From Deltaproteobacteria bacterium (lineage in GTDB: Bacteria > Myxococcota_A > Polyangia > Haliangiales > Haliangiaceae), in assembly GCA_025353585.1 (NCBI GenBank), contig JANXOM010000262.1:1-33244 (forward strand): DNA of 33,244 nt, given 5' to 3'. Shown one piece after another: positions 6,539 through 19,559 of this stretch. The translations under genes and the position numbers were made by a program. A model generated the notes under the pieces. The model was given only the letters and a program-made list of their open reading frames with translations. It searched no databases and was not told the origin of the DNA. The first letter of the stretch is position 1; each line of letters opens with the position of its first letter.

Positions 6539-7747
6539 TCAAACGCCGCCGGCGGCCGTATACGCGGCGCGCCAGCGGGCGGTCAGGGTCGCGGCGCTCG
6601 CGCGGAGCCAGGGCGCGACGGCGTCGGGCGCGAACGCGGCCCACGCCGCGCGGTGCTTCGTGGCGAGCAAGCTCGCCTCGGCGGCGACCATGTTGGAGAT
6701 CTGGGCGGCCGTCATCGTGGCAGATTTCGGGGTGGTCCGCGTGAAGCGGTCGCGCGCGAGGAAGCGCGCCCCGAGCAGCGAGACGGCGAAGTGATCGCTC
6801 GGCGCCGCGACGCCCCACCAGTACGGCTTGAGGACGTCGAACCGCGTGGCGTCGTCGTACGTGACGGAGTGAGGCCCGAGCTCGGTGCCGGGGATCGCGA
6901 GCTCCTTCAGCTCGATGATCGTGCGCGGGTGCTGCGCGTCCTCGAGCAGGACCCAGAACCGGCGCAGGCCGGCGCTACCCCCATCGACGTGGACATCGCG
7001 CGCGACGTCGAGCACCATGGTCGCGAACCGGGCGTCGCTGGCGACGAGCGCGTCGACGGCAGCGACCTCGGCGCTCGTCGCGACCTGCACCTCGCCGCCG
7101 AGGGTCAGCCGCTTGTGCGCCGTCGCCTTGTCGACACCCTTCGTGCGGACGTCATCCCAGACCGGCCGGCCCGTCGGGTCGATCGCCGTCGCGTTGCTCG
7201 CGGCCGTGAGCGTGGAGACGTAGGCGGTGACCGCCACCTCGTCGAGGGCGGGGTCGCCGAACAGCAGGTCGGTCGCGAGGAGGTAGTGGAGGATGTCCGC
7301 CGCGGCCGGGCACGCACCCGCGTCATCGAAGTCGAGATCCGAGAACTCGCCGGAGCCGCCGGCCTGAACCCAGCCGAAGTTGTCGAGCTTCGCGTCGCCG
7401 TGGCAGATCACCTCTCCGCCGGGCAGCGCGACGGGCCGCGAGGCGAGGTCGGCATGGAACGCGGAGTCCGCGGCGCCGAGGAAATCGATCGGCGTCCCGA
7501 GCATCATCGACCACTTGGTCTCGAAGCCGGCGTCATCGATCCAGGTCTGCGGCGCGCGGATGTAGGCCTTGTCGAGGGCGTGGGAAAAATCGCCCGCCGC
7601 GATGGGCGCGGGGAGGCCGTCTCCGCTCCCCCCGGTCCCGTCGAGCGGGTCGCCATCGGGACCTGCGGGCGCGTCGGTCTGGCTCCCGTGGGCGGGGCCT
7701 CGCGAACACGCGGTCAGCATCACCAGGAGCAGCGCGAGCGACTTCAT
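6539..7747 (-). CDS. DUF2252-family lipoprotein (kinase-like fold)
   Basis: This predicted lipoprotein of 402 residues starts at MKSLALLLVMLTACSRG (lipobox LTAC, Cys14), with a Gly/Asp-rich linker to about residue 45. The core carries ICHGDAKLDNFGW (about 115-127) and FSDLDFDDA (about 135-143). These correspond to the GDxHxxNFG and DFD elements of DUF2252, a family with an aminoglycoside-phosphotransferase-like fold. Most DUF2252 proteins are cytoplasmic, so an exported, lipid-anchored copy lacking access to ATP is odd. The in-frame ATG 12 codons upstream is rejected because it would bury the signal peptide. The function is unknown. The 115 bp between this gene and dnaE2 hold nothing I could identify. 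Confidence 0.75.
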   Translation of the reverse strand: MKSLALLLVMLTACSRGPAHGSQTDAPAGPDGDPLDGTGGSGDGLPAPIAAGDFSHALDKAYIRAPQTWIDDAGFETKWSMMLGTPIDFLGAADSAFHADLASRPVALPGGEVICHGDAKLDNFGWVQAGGSGEFSDLDFDDAGACPAAADILHYLLATDLLFGDPALDEVAVTAYVSTLTAASNATAIDPTGRPVWDDVRTKGVDKATAHKRLTLGGEVQVATSAEVAAVDALVASDARFATMVLDVARDVHVDGGSAGLRRFWVLLEDAQHPRTIIELKELAIPGTELGPHSVTYDDATRFDVLKPYWWGVAAPSDHFAVSLLGARFLARDRFTRTTPKSATMTAAQISNMVAAEASLLATKHRAAWAAFAPDAVAPWLRASAATLTARWRAAYTAAGGV

Positions 7748-7862
7748 CGGCGGACTCTCGTCGGAAAGTCGCGGCCAGGTCAACGGCAGATTCGTGCCAG
7801 GCGGCGACGGGAGCGATGCAAGTGGTCACCGGTGTCGCGTCAGCCGCCGCTCGTTCCGAACC

Positions 7863-10800
7863 TTAATGAAAGTCCCGGCTCGCGACGGTGGCCACCGGCC
7901 GCGTCAGCGTCGGCACCCACAGCACCTCGGCGATCAGATGCACGATCGTCTCCTGGATCTGCAGCCGCCCCGACACGCCGAGCAGCGACGTCGTGCGCGC
8001 GACGCTGCCGTACTCGGCGAACACCGCGGCCCAGATGACCAGGTTCACGAACCCCGTCTCGTCCTCGAGCGTCATGAACGTCACGCCCGAGGCGGTCGCC
8101 GGCTGCTGGCGGCAGATCACGATGCCCACGTAGTCGACGCGCTGGCCATCACGGCCGCCGGCCACGCCGCGCGCATCGGGCCAGCCGCGCGCCCGCAGCT
8201 CGCTGCGCATCGGCGCGAGCGGATGGCCGCGCGTCGAGTGCTGCGTGGAGCTGTAGTCCCACAGGATGTGGTCGAGCGACGATAGCGACGCGAACGCGAC
8301 GCCATCCGCGCCGCCGTCGCCGACCTCGGGGATCGCGTCGTCCGTACGCCGGACCCAGCCCGCCACCTGCCACAGCGCATCGCGCCGGGTCCGCGCGAGC
8401 TGCCCGAACGCGCCGGCCTGCGCGAGCGCGTCGTGCGTGCGCGTCGCGAGCCCCGTGCGCCGCACGAAGTCCTCGACCGAGTCGAACGGCCGCGCCGTGC
8501 GCGCCGCGACGATCTGCTGCCCCTCGACGAGCTGGATCCCCTGCACCCACCGCAGCCCCATGCGCACCGCGAGCTCGTCCTCGCGCGCGGTTGGCTCCAG
8601 CGTGCAATCCCACGCGCTCTCCACGACATCGACCGCCCGCACCTCCACGCCGTGCCGCTGCGCATCGCCCACGATCGTGGCCGGCGCATAGAACCCCATC
8701 GGGTGCGCGTTGAGCAGCGACGCCGTGAACTCCGCCAGGTAGTGCTTCCGGACCCAGCACGTGATGTACGCGATCAGCGCGAAGCTCGTCGCGTGAGACT
8801 CGGGAAAGCCATATTCACCGAAGCCGCGGATCTGCTCGAAGACCCGGTCCCCGAACTCGCGCGCGATGCCCTTGGCTTCCATGCGCGAGATGAGGCGCTC
8901 GCGGTGCTTCTCGATGCGGCCGCTGCGCCGCCACGCCGCCATGTCGCGGCGCAGCTGGTCGGCCTCGCCCGGCGTGTAATCGGCGGCGACGACGGCGAGC
9001 TTCATCACCTGCTCCTGGAACAGCGGCACGCCGAGCGTCCGCGCGAGCACCGGCTCGAGACACGCGTGCGGATACGTCACCTCCTCGAGCCCGGACCGGC
9101 GCCGCAGGTACGGGTGCACCATGCCGCCGGAGATCGGGCCCGGCCGCACGATGCTCACCTGCACCACGAGGTCGTAGAACACGCGCGGCTTGAGGCGCGG
9201 CAGCATCGACATCTGCGCGCGGCTCTCGACCTGGAACGTCCCGACCGTGTCCGCCGTGCAGATCATGTCGTAGGTCGCCTCGTCGTCGGCCGGGATCGTC
9301 GCCATCGTGAGGTCCACGCCGCGGTGCTGTCGGATCAGGTCGAACGCGAGGTGCAGCTGGTGCAGCGCGCCGAGCCCGAGCAGGTCGACCTTGAACAGCC
9401 CGAGATCCTCGAGGTCATCCTTGTCCCACTGGATCACCGTGCGCCCCGGCATCGACGCGTTCTCGATCGGTACGATGTCGTGCACCGGCTCGTGGCCGAG
9501 CAGGAACCCGCCCGGGTGCACCGACAGGTGCCGCGGGTGCTCGAGGATCTCGTCCGCGAGCTGCGCGAGGTGCGAGACCGCCGCCCGCTTGCCCCCGTTC
9601 TCCGCGAGCCCGCCGCGCTCCAGCGCCTCGGGATCGACGAGCCCGTACATCGACATGTGCTTCGCCACGCGATCGAGCGCCGTCTCGGGAATCCCGAGCA
9701 CCTTGCCGACATCGCGCACCGCGGAGCGCGGCCGGTAGCGGATGACGTTGCACACCATCGCGGCGTGATCGCGGCCGTACACCGCGTAGACGTGCTGGAT
9801 GACCTCCTCGCGGCGCTCGTGCTCGATGTCGAGATCGATATCCGGCGGCTCCGCCCGCTCGCGCGACAGGAACCGCTCGAAGAGCAGCTCCATCTTCACC
9901 GGATCGCACGCGGTGATGCCGAGCACGTAACAGACCGCCGAGTTCGCCGCCGAGCCGCGGCCCTGGCACAGGATCCCGCGCCGCCGGCAGAACGTGACGA
10001 TCTCGTACATCGTCAGGAAGTAGCCGGGGTAGTCGAGCTCCTCGATCAGCGCGAGCTCGCGGTCGAGCTGGGCGCGCATCGCGTGCGAGGGCTCGCCGCT
10101 GGCGCGCCACTCCGCGCCGTCGTACGCGAGCTTGCGCAGGTAGTCCGCCGATGTCGTGCCATCGGGCAGCCGCTCCGACGGATAGCGATAGCGCAGCTCC
10201 GCGAGGGAGAACGTGCAGCGCGCCGCGATCTCGAGCGTGCGCTCGACGGCCATCGGATCATCGGCGTAGAGGCGCGCGAACGCGTGCGGCGTGCGGAGAT
10301 CGTGCTCGTCGTTGCCCTGGATGCGGCGGCCCGCCGTCGCGAGCGACACGCCGTGCCGGATGCAGGTGAGCACGTCCTGCAGCGGGCGCCGCGCGCGTGC
10401 GTGATAGAGCACCTCGCTCCCCGCGACGAGCGGGATCCGGTCCGCGCCCGCTCGCGTCCGCAAGCGCCGCTCGCGCGGGATGTCGTCGGCACGGCGATGG
10501 CGCCCGAGCAGCGCATACAGCCGATCCCCGAACGCCGCGCGCATCTCGCCCACGACCGCCGCCGGCACGTCGGCCTCGCCGGCGAGCAAGCTCGCGTCGC
10601 CGCCCCACAGCGCGATGAGGCCCCCGGCTCGCGCGCACACCTCGTCCCACCCGACGAGCGAGTCGCCCTTGTCGCAGCGCCGCCGCCCCGCCGTGATCAG
10701 CCGGCACAGGTTGGCCCAGCCGCCGCGATCCGTCGCGAGCAAGACGAGCGTGGACGTCCCGGCCGCCGGCGCTGACGCCTCCAGCTCGAGCAGCGGCTGC

Positions 10801-11159
10801 CGCGGCTTGCTCCGCTTCGTGCGCCCGCGCCGGCCGAGCGTGCCCTCGGGCGTGGCGACGTCGCCGCCCCAGCCCGGCCCGCGGCCGAGATCCCCCGCGT
10901 GATGCAGGCTGACCGGCGAGCTCGCGAGGCGGACGCCCGGCGCGGCGACCGTGATCTGCGCGCCGCACAGGAGCTTGACCCCGAGCTCGCGCGCCTTCAC
11001 GTGCGCGCGGACCATGCCGTACACGCCGTCGCGATCCGTCAGCGCGACCGACTGCAGCCCGAGTCGGTGCGCCTCCTCCACGTACTCCTGCGGGTGGCTC
11101 GCGCCCTCGAGGAACGAGAAGCTCGACTTGCACCAGAGCGGGACGTAACCGGACGACAC
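7863..11159 (-). CDS. dnaE2: Error-prone DNA polymerase DnaE2 (ImuC)
   Basis: This is a C-family polymerase alpha subunit of the DnaE2 type, about 1098 residues, which performs damage-induced mutagenic synthesis with ImuA and ImuB. It begins with a PHP domain ([32 protein letters not shown]). It continues with the palm: GRGSAANS and the catalytic [12 protein letters not shown] at about residues 439-450, then the fingers and a C-terminal OB fold ([35 protein letters not shown]). A Gly/Arg-rich insertion of about 50 residues interrupts the PHP domain near residues 85-135. The GTG at 11159 fits family alignment. A TTG at 11174 is the alternative, but it lies inside the LexA-like box. No Shine-Dalgarno sequence is evident for either. 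Confidence 0.93.
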   Translation of the reverse strand: MSSGYVPLWCKSSFSFLEGASHPQEYVEEAHRLGLQSVALTDRDGVYGMVRAHVKARELGVKLLCGAQITVAAPGVRLASSPVSLHHAGDLGRGPGWGGDVATPEGTLGRRGRTKRSKPRQPLLELEASAPAAGTSTLVLLATDRGGWANLCRLITAGRRRCDKGDSLVGWDEVCARAGGLIALWGGDASLLAGEADVPAAVVGEMRAAFGDRLYALLGRHRRADDIPRERRLRTRAGADRIPLVAGSEVLYHARARRPLQDVLTCIRHGVSLATAGRRIQGNDEHDLRTPHAFARLYADDPMAVERTLEIAARCTFSLAELRYRYPSERLPDGTTSADYLRKLAYDGAEWRASGEPSHAMRAQLDRELALIEELDYPGYFLTMYEIVTFCRRRGILCQGRGSAANSAVCYVLGITACDPVKMELLFERFLSRERAEPPDIDLDIEHERREEVIQHVYAVYGRDHAAMVCNVIRYRPRSAVRDVGKVLGIPETALDRVAKHMSMYGLVDPEALERGGLAENGGKRAAVSHLAQLADEILEHPRHLSVHPGGFLLGHEPVHDIVPIENASMPGRTVIQWDKDDLEDLGLFKVDLLGLGALHQLHLAFDLIRQHRGVDLTMATIPADDEATYDMICTADTVGTFQVESRAQMSMLPRLKPRVFYDLVVQVSIVRPGPISGGMVHPYLRRRSGLEEVTYPHACLEPVLARTLGVPLFQEQVMKLAVVAADYTPGEADQLRRDMAAWRRSGRIEKHRERLISRMEAKGIAREFGDRVFEQIRGFGEYGFPESHATSFALIAYITCWVRKHYLAEFTASLLNAHPMGFYAPATIVGDAQRHGVEVRAVDVVESAWDCTLEPTAREDELAVRMGLRWVQGIQLVEGQQIVAARTARPFDSVEDFVRRTGLATRTHDALAQAGAFGQLARTRRDALWQVAGWVRRTDDAIPEVGDGGADGVAFASLSSLDHILWDYSSTQHSTRGHPLAPMRSELRARGWPDARGVAGGRDGQRVDYVGIVICRQQPATASGVTFMTLEDETGFVNLVIWAAVFAEYGSVARTTSLLGVSGRLQIQETIVHLIAEVLWVPTLTRPVATVASRDFH

Positions 11160-11174
11160 TGAACGGATGTTCAA
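11158..11174 (-). promoter_or_regulatory. LexA-like box at the dnaE2 start
   Basis: On the minus strand the site reads TTGAACATCCGTTCAGT, containing the near-palindrome GAACATCCGTTC. It agrees at 15 of 17 positions with the M. xanthus LexA motif as I recall it (CTRHAMRYBYGTTCAGS). It overlaps the GTG start codon region, so bound repressor would block initiation. Confidence 0.65.
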
Positions 11175-11236
11175 CCATAGAGGCTATGACAGCAACCTCG
11201 GGTTCCCGTGATCAGCGCCTCCGGCGCGTGCGCGCG

Positions 11237-14959
<3,723 letters not shown>

Positions 14960-14970
14960 GGCGCTCCAGA

Positions 14971-15876
14971 CTAGCGCACCGCGCGACGATCGCGACGGCG
15001 TGCGCCGAGGATGATCGCACCGAGCGCGAGCGCACACCCACCCACGCCGTCGGCGCTCGCCGCGCATCCGCCGCCACCGCCGCTCGCCATGCCCGCATCG
15101 CCCCCCGCGCCCGCGTCCGCGCCTGGCGTGCCCGACCCGATGGCCTGGTCGATGAACGCGAGGTACGTGTCCGTGCGGCGGAAGTGCGACGGCAGCGTGC
15201 AGTCCTGCGAGTCGGCGTACGAGTCGATCCCGACGACCACATCGCCGCTGGCGGACGCGACGAGCGCCGGTCCGCCCGAGTCACCGAGGCACGTGTGGTG
15301 CGTGGCGTCGCCGACGGTGATCGTGTCGCTGCCGGTGGTGGCGCCGGAGTCGACGGCGGCGATCATCGTGGCGGCCTGCGCCTTCTTCTCGTTGAGGGTG
15401 CCGTCGACGAGCTCGCCGTAGCCGACGATGCGCACGGGCGTCCCGGCAACCGGCGCGGTGCGGCTGTACGCGAGCGGCGTCACGGTCGCGTCAGCGGCGA
15501 GGTCGACGACGGCGAGGTCCGCCAGGAACGGCGCGCTGCGGCTGTAGTCCGGGTGGATGTGCACCGCGGTCACGGCCGCGAGCTGCGGCTCGAGCTGCGC
15601 GAGCGTGCCCGTCGCGTCCGGGCCGTAGAAGACGCCGTAGACGAAGCCCGCACCATGATCGACGCAGTGGGCGGCCGTGAGCAGGTGACGCGGCGCGATG
15701 ACGATGGCCGTGCACGTGGTCAGCGTCGACATGTTCGCCGGGTACCCGGCGAGCACGACGACCGCCGGATCGGCGGTCTCGACGGTGCCGCCGATGATCG
15801 GCGCGGCGCTCGCCGGCGCGGCGGCCAGCGTGACGAGAGCAGCACAGCACGTCGACAGCGCGGCGAGGCGGGTCAT
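14971..15876 (-). CDS. Secreted trypsin-like serine protease (S1) with a MYXO-CTERM-like tail
   Basis: This 301-residue exported protease has a signal peptide (about 1-24, ending PASAA), then the activation-type start PIIGGTVETADPAVV. The catalytic triad is readable: H70 in LTAAHC, D120 in FLADLAVVDL and S200 in CLGDSGGPALV. A Gly/Ala/Asp-rich linker (about 245-270) leads to a C-terminal cassette: a Gly-Cys motif, a hydrophobic stretch (GGCALALGAIILGA) and an Arg cluster. This resembles the MYXO-CTERM sorting signal that retains proteins at the myxobacterial surface. The Shine-Dalgarno AAGG overlaps the stop of imuB, 9 bp upstream, so translation is probably coupled. A protease sandwiched between a polymerase-like protein and a sensor kinase is unusual. 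Confidence 0.9.
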   Translation of the reverse strand: MTRLAALSTCCAALVTLAAAPASAAPIIGGTVETADPAVVVLAGYPANMSTLTTCTAIVIAPRHLLTAAHCVDHGAGFVYGVFYGPDATGTLAQLEPQLAAVTAVHIHPDYSRSAPFLADLAVVDLAADATVTPLAYSRTAPVAGTPVRIVGYGELVDGTLNEKKAQAATMIAAVDSGATTGSDTITVGDATHHTCLGDSGGPALVASASGDVVVGIDSYADSQDCTLPSHFRRTDTYLAFIDQAIGSGTPGADAGAGGDAGMASGGGGGCAASADGVGGCALALGAIILGARRRDRRAVR

Positions 15877-15885
15877 CGGCGGACC

Positions 15886-17382
15886 TTACTCGACGGTCCC
15901 CTGGTCGTACCAGCGTTGACGGGTGCGGTCGTAGTAGACCCAGAGGCAGTCCCCGCGGCGCAGCTCGGCGAAGTGGTACTCGCGCTCGAGCGCGGCGGCG
16001 TGCGCCCACCAGCCGCCCGACACGACGTACGGCCCGAGGATGCGGACGACCGCGCCGTGCTCGAGGCCGTGGAGGAGCCAGCCGTCATCGCGCACCTGGC
16101 GCGCCTGCGGTGGCAGCTGGTTCGGGCGCGTGCGGAGCCGGCGCACGAGCGGGAGGATGGCGGGTGGGCTCGGCGCGGCTGGCACGACGTGGGCGAGCCG
16201 CTCCCAGCCAAAGCTCGCCTCGGGCAGGTGACCTTCGCGCAGGACGGCGCGCACGACCGCATTGTCGCCGAGCTCGGCGCGCAGCCGCGCGAGCGCTTCA
16301 TCGGCGGCGCGGAGATCGCGGCGCGGGCGCTGCGCGAACAAGGCGAGCTGCTCGCGCGTGGCGGCGATGTCGTCGGCCCACAGGCGGAGCTCGCTCACCG
16401 GCGCGACCGGCGGCATGCCGGTGAGGCGCAAATGCACGAGCCCGAGGAGCGCGCGTGCGTCGAGCGTGGGCGCGGCGGGTTTGATGCAATCAGCGCGGAG
16501 CGCGAGCCGCCCGACGCCGTGCTTGAGCGTCAGCTCCACGTGCAGCGCCGTGAGCGCGCGCTGCGTGCTCGCGAGCCGCTCGAGCAGGCGATCGAGCGCA
16601 CCCTTCATCACGAACACGAGGCGCTCGACGTCATCCTCCTCGTTGTCGAGGAGCACGCGCACGTCCGGCGCCTCCGGCGGCGCCAGCGGCACGATCGGAT
16701 CCCAGCGCTCGCCGGCCGCGAGCTGGTAGAGCCGGTGCGCCTCGCGCCCGAAGCGCTCGAGGATGCCGCCGCCGGGGAGCCGCACCATCTGGCCGACCGT
16801 CGTCACGCCGAGGCGCGCGAGCGCGTCGCGCAGCTTCGGGGCGAGATCGAGGCGCGCGAGCGGGACCTCGCTCGCGGCGTGGCGCTCCTCGGCGTCGGTC
16901 GGCAGGACGTGGACCCCGCTGCGGCGCGCGCGCGCGATCGCGAACGTGGCGAACCGCGAGCGGCCGACCACCACCGCGCCGTGATAGCCGAGCGCCATCA
17001 CGTCGCGCGCGATCGTGGCCCCCCACGCCGCGCCAAAGATGCGCTCGAGGCCATCGCCGTCGAGCCAGAACGTGCCCGGCTCGTCGGCCGGCTCCACGCG
17101 CGGCGAGAGCTTGTGGAGGACGACGCGCAGCTCGCCGAGCGCGGCCGCGATCGCCTCCGGCGGCACCACGCGCGCGCGGAGGCCGGCGCACAGCGAGAGC
17201 GCGTGCGCGTACCGCATCCCGGGGAGCACGCGGTCGGCCCGCGCGCGCTCGCACGCCCACTGCACCACGCCTTGCGGCCGATCCTCGTCGATGACGACGA
17301 CCGGCACCGCGCGCCACGCCGGCTCCGCGCGCCAGGCGAGCTGGAGCGGGAACGCCGGAAGATCGAGGCACGCGAGCGGCAC
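15886..17382 (-). CDS. imuB: ImuB, catalytically inactive Y-family polymerase-like mutasome protein
   Basis: This 498-residue protein is related to Y-family DNA polymerases. ImuB links ImuA and DnaE2 to the sliding clamp during SOS mutagenesis. The N-terminus (ACLDLPAFPLQLAWR) and SPRVEPADEPGTFWLDGDG (93-111), followed by GLERIFGAAW, are typical of ImuB. The Asp-Glu pair of active Y-family enzymes is missing from the second segment, as known for the family. The little-finger region is followed by QLALF (345-349), a good match to the beta-clamp-binding motif QLxLF. The C-terminal domain ends about residue 495 with WVYYDRTRQRWYDQG. The GTG start is supported by AGGAGG 4 bases upstream. A LexA-like box lies 18 bp before it. 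Confidence 0.92.
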   Translation of the reverse strand: MPLACLDLPAFPLQLAWRAEPAWRAVPVVVIDEDRPQGVVQWACERARADRVLPGMRYAHALSLCAGLRARVVPPEAIAAALGELRVVLHKLSPRVEPADEPGTFWLDGDGLERIFGAAWGATIARDVMALGYHGAVVVGRSRFATFAIARARRSGVHVLPTDAEERHAASEVPLARLDLAPKLRDALARLGVTTVGQMVRLPGGGILERFGREAHRLYQLAAGERWDPIVPLAPPEAPDVRVLLDNEEDDVERLVFVMKGALDRLLERLASTQRALTALHVELTLKHGVGRLALRADCIKPAAPTLDARALLGLVHLRLTGMPPVAPVSELRLWADDIAATREQLALFAQRPRRDLRAADEALARLRAELGDNAVVRAVLREGHLPEASFGWERLAHVVPAAPSPPAILPLVRRLRTRPNQLPPQARQVRDDGWLLHGLEHGAVVRILGPYVVSGGWWAHAAALEREYHFAELRRGDCLWVYYDRTRQRWYDQGTVE

Positions 17383-17399
17383 GCCCTCCTGGATCTATA

Positions 17400-17416
17400 A
17401 CTGAACAAATATTCAG
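17400..17416 (-). promoter_or_regulatory. LexA-like box upstream of imuB, shared with the divergent pepsin-like gene
   Basis: The minus-strand site CTGAATATTTGTTCAGT has symmetric CTGAA/TTCAG arms and matches 15 of 17 positions of the M. xanthus LexA motif as I recall it. A TATAGA hexamer that could be the -10 element directly follows, then AGGAGG and the GTG of imuB. The box lies about 47 bp upstream of the pepsin-like ATG at 17463, so both divergent genes could respond. Confidence 0.7.
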
Positions 17417-17462
17417 TCCAGTGATCATTCTCGACCCGCGGTTCGTTATACGATGCTGCGCG

Positions 17463-18740
17463 ATGCCGATCTCTCGCGCGTGGCTTCCCCTCGTCCTGCT
17501 CGCCGGCTGTAACAACAGCCGCCCCGACGGCACCGACGGTGGCGGCCACCTCGCTGACGCGCCGAAGCACGACAGCGGCACGCCGGACGCGGCGCACAGC
17601 GTCGACGCGCGGAAGACCATCGACGCCGCGCCCGAGCACCTCGGCTCCGGCTTCCCGCTGCTCAGCGTCGAGGGCGGCATCGCGTACGCGGCGTCCATGA
17701 CGCTCGGCGACAACCTCACCTACCACCTCGACGTCGACACGGGCTCGACGACGCTCGGCGTCGCCGGCGCGTCGTGTGGCAACTGCGGCGTCACGCCGGC
17801 GTACGCGCCCGACCTCACCGCGATCGACCAGAACAAGACGTCGACGTCGACGTACGCCGACGGCACGACGTGGACCGGCGAGAACTTCTCCGACCTCGTG
17901 AAGGTGGCGGGCGATCTCGACGTGACGATGCGCTTCGCGGCGATGACGTCGCAGACCTCGTTCCTGCTCGACGGGACGCAGGGGATCATCGGCTTCGGCG
18001 GTCCCGAGATCGCGGTCGCGGGCACCGACTCCTACATCGCCAAGCGCGCGGGCATCGGGCTCTCGGATGACTTCGCGTTCCAGTTCTGTCCGGACGCCGG
18101 ACTGCTCACGTTCGGCGGCTTCGACGCCGAGTCGGTCGCGGCCCCGCCGCAGTTCACGCCGCTGCGCGCGATCTCGAACCAGCAGCCGTTCTACGAGGTG
18201 ACCATCTCGCAGAGCAAGATCGGCGGGACGGCGATCGGGCTCGCCGGCGTGGCCGTGGCCGACACCGGCACGAGCCTCATGATCGTATCGCCGCAGGTCG
18301 AGAACGCGACGATCAGCGCCGTGCAAGGCGTGCCCGCGTTCGCGACGCTGTTCCCGGGCCAGAGCCTGGCCGAGAACGCGTGCCTCGATCCGGGGACGCA
18401 CTCGCGGGCGGAGATCGACGCCGCGCTCCCGCCGATGACGGTCACGCTACCGGGCGTGGGCGGCGGCGCGAGCTTCACGCTGTCGGCGCCCGCGTCGCAG
18501 TCGTATCTGTTCCCGATCCAGGGCGCCTACTGCTTCGGCATGGCGTCGGTGCAAGGCGTGCCGACGATCCTCGGGGTCGCGTTCCTGCATGACTACGTCA
18601 GCGTGTTCGATCGCTCGGCGGGCCAGATCGGCTTCGCGACGCAGGTCGGCTGCGGCCTGCCGGCGTTCGCGCCGCACGTGGCCGGCACGCCCGTCTCCAC
18701 GCAGCCGCCGCACTGGTACTTCCGCGGCCATCGCACCTGA
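17463..18740 (+). CDS. Pepsin-like aspartic protease lipoprotein (A1-type)
   Basis: This is a predicted lipoprotein of 425 residues with lipobox LLAGC (Cys16) and a low-complexity Asp/Ala/His linker to about residue 60. Both catalytic motifs of the bilobed pepsin fold are present: LDVDTGSTTLGV with D92 and VAVADTGTSLMIV with D267. They are spaced as in eukaryotic-type A1 proteases, and the C-terminal lobe ends with VSVFDRSAGQIGFA. Pepsin-like enzymes are uncommon in bacteria but are known from several Proteobacteria and Myxococcota. The ATG at 17463 was chosen over one 14 codons upstream because it places the signal peptide at the N-terminus. It is divergent from imuB across a LexA-like box. 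Confidence 0.85.
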   Translation: MPISRAWLPLVLLAGCNNSRPDGTDGGGHLADAPKHDSGTPDAAHSVDARKTIDAAPEHLGSGFPLLSVEGGIAYAASMTLGDNLTYHLDVDTGSTTLGVAGASCGNCGVTPAYAPDLTAIDQNKTSTSTYADGTTWTGENFSDLVKVAGDLDVTMRFAAMTSQTSFLLDGTQGIIGFGGPEIAVAGTDSYIAKRAGIGLSDDFAFQFCPDAGLLTFGGFDAESVAAPPQFTPLRAISNQQPFYEVTISQSKIGGTAIGLAGVAVADTGTSLMIVSPQVENATISAVQGVPAFATLFPGQSLAENACLDPGTHSRAEIDAALPPMTVTLPGVGGGASFTLSAPASQSYLFPIQGAYCFGMASVQGVPTILGVAFLHDYVSVFDRSAGQIGFATQVGCGLPAFAPHVAGTPVSTQPPHWYFRGHRT

Positions 18741-18774
18741 TCGCGGCCAGCGCTTCGGCGCTACTGTCCGGTCC

Positions 18775-19557
18775 ATGAAGGACAAGGTCATCGTCATCAC
18801 GGGCGCGTCGGCGGGCATCGGCGCGGCGCTCGCGGAGGAGGTCGTGCGGCGCGGCGGCAACGTGGTGCTCGCGGCGCGGCGCGAGCCGGAGCTGGCGGCG
18901 CTCGCGGGTAAGCTCGGCGACGCGGCCCACCCGGTCGTCACGAACGTGACGCTGCGCGCGGATCTCGAGCGCCTGCGCGAGCGGGCCATCGCCCGGTTCG
19001 GCCATGTGGACGTATGGGTCAACAACGCGGGCCGCGGCATCTCGCGCCTGCCGTCGGAGCTGACCGACGACGACATCGACGACATGGTCACGATCAACCT
19101 CAAGTCCGTGGTCTACGGAATCCAGGCGGTGCTGCCGCACTTCAAGGAGCGCCAGCGCGGGCAGATCATCACGGTCTCGTCGGGCCTCGCGCGCCTGCCG
19201 TTCGCCGCTATCCGCAGCGCGTACAGCGCCTCGAAGGCGGCGGTGAACTTGCTGATGGCGTCGCTGCGCGGCGAGCTGCGCGCGGACTATCCGGACATCT
19301 GGGCCACGACGGTGATGCCGGGCGTCGTCGCGACCGAGTTCGGCTCGTCGGCGCTCCACGGCGGCATGGACTCGCGCAAGATCCCCGGCGCGCAGCCGGT
19401 CGGCGAGGTCGCGACGGTCATCGCCGACGTGATCGAGAAGCCGGTCGCGGAGTGCTACACGCGCCCGCAGATGCGCGAGGTGGTGGCGCGCTACTACAGC
19501 GCCGAGGACGTCGCGCCGCTCGAGGCGCAGATGGCGTTGCCGCTGCCGAAGCCGTAG
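18775..19557 (+). CDS. Short-chain dehydrogenase/reductase (SDR)
   Basis: This 260-residue classical SDR has the Rossmann motif TGASAGIG (9-16), NNAG (83-86) and the catalytic triad S136, Y150 and K154 in SSGLARLPFAAIRSAYSASK. R36-R37 after the second strand (VLAARR) suggests NADP(H). The substrate cannot be read; the family reduces or oxidises a wide range of alcohols and ketones. It is preceded by only 34 bp after the pepsin-like gene on the same strand, so the two may be co-transcribed. It is convergent with the ATPase gene, with 2 bp between stops. Confidence 0.9.
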   Translation: MKDKVIVITGASAGIGAALAEEVVRRGGNVVLAARREPELAALAGKLGDAAHPVVTNVTLRADLERLRERAIARFGHVDVWVNNAGRGISRLPSELTDDDIDDMVTINLKSVVYGIQAVLPHFKERQRGQIITVSSGLARLPFAAIRSAYSASKAAVNLLMASLRGELRADYPDIWATTVMPGVVATEFGSSALHGGMDSRKIPGAQPVGEVATVIADVIEKPVAECYTRPQMREVVARYYSAEDVAPLEAQMALPLPKP

Positions 19558-19559
19558 CG

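Noticed and set aside
8433..10775. A 780-codon open frame on the plus strand opposite dnaE2
   Set aside because: It is an antisense shadow created by high third-position G+C. It is Arg/His/Asp-rich without domains, while the minus strand encodes an intact DnaE2.
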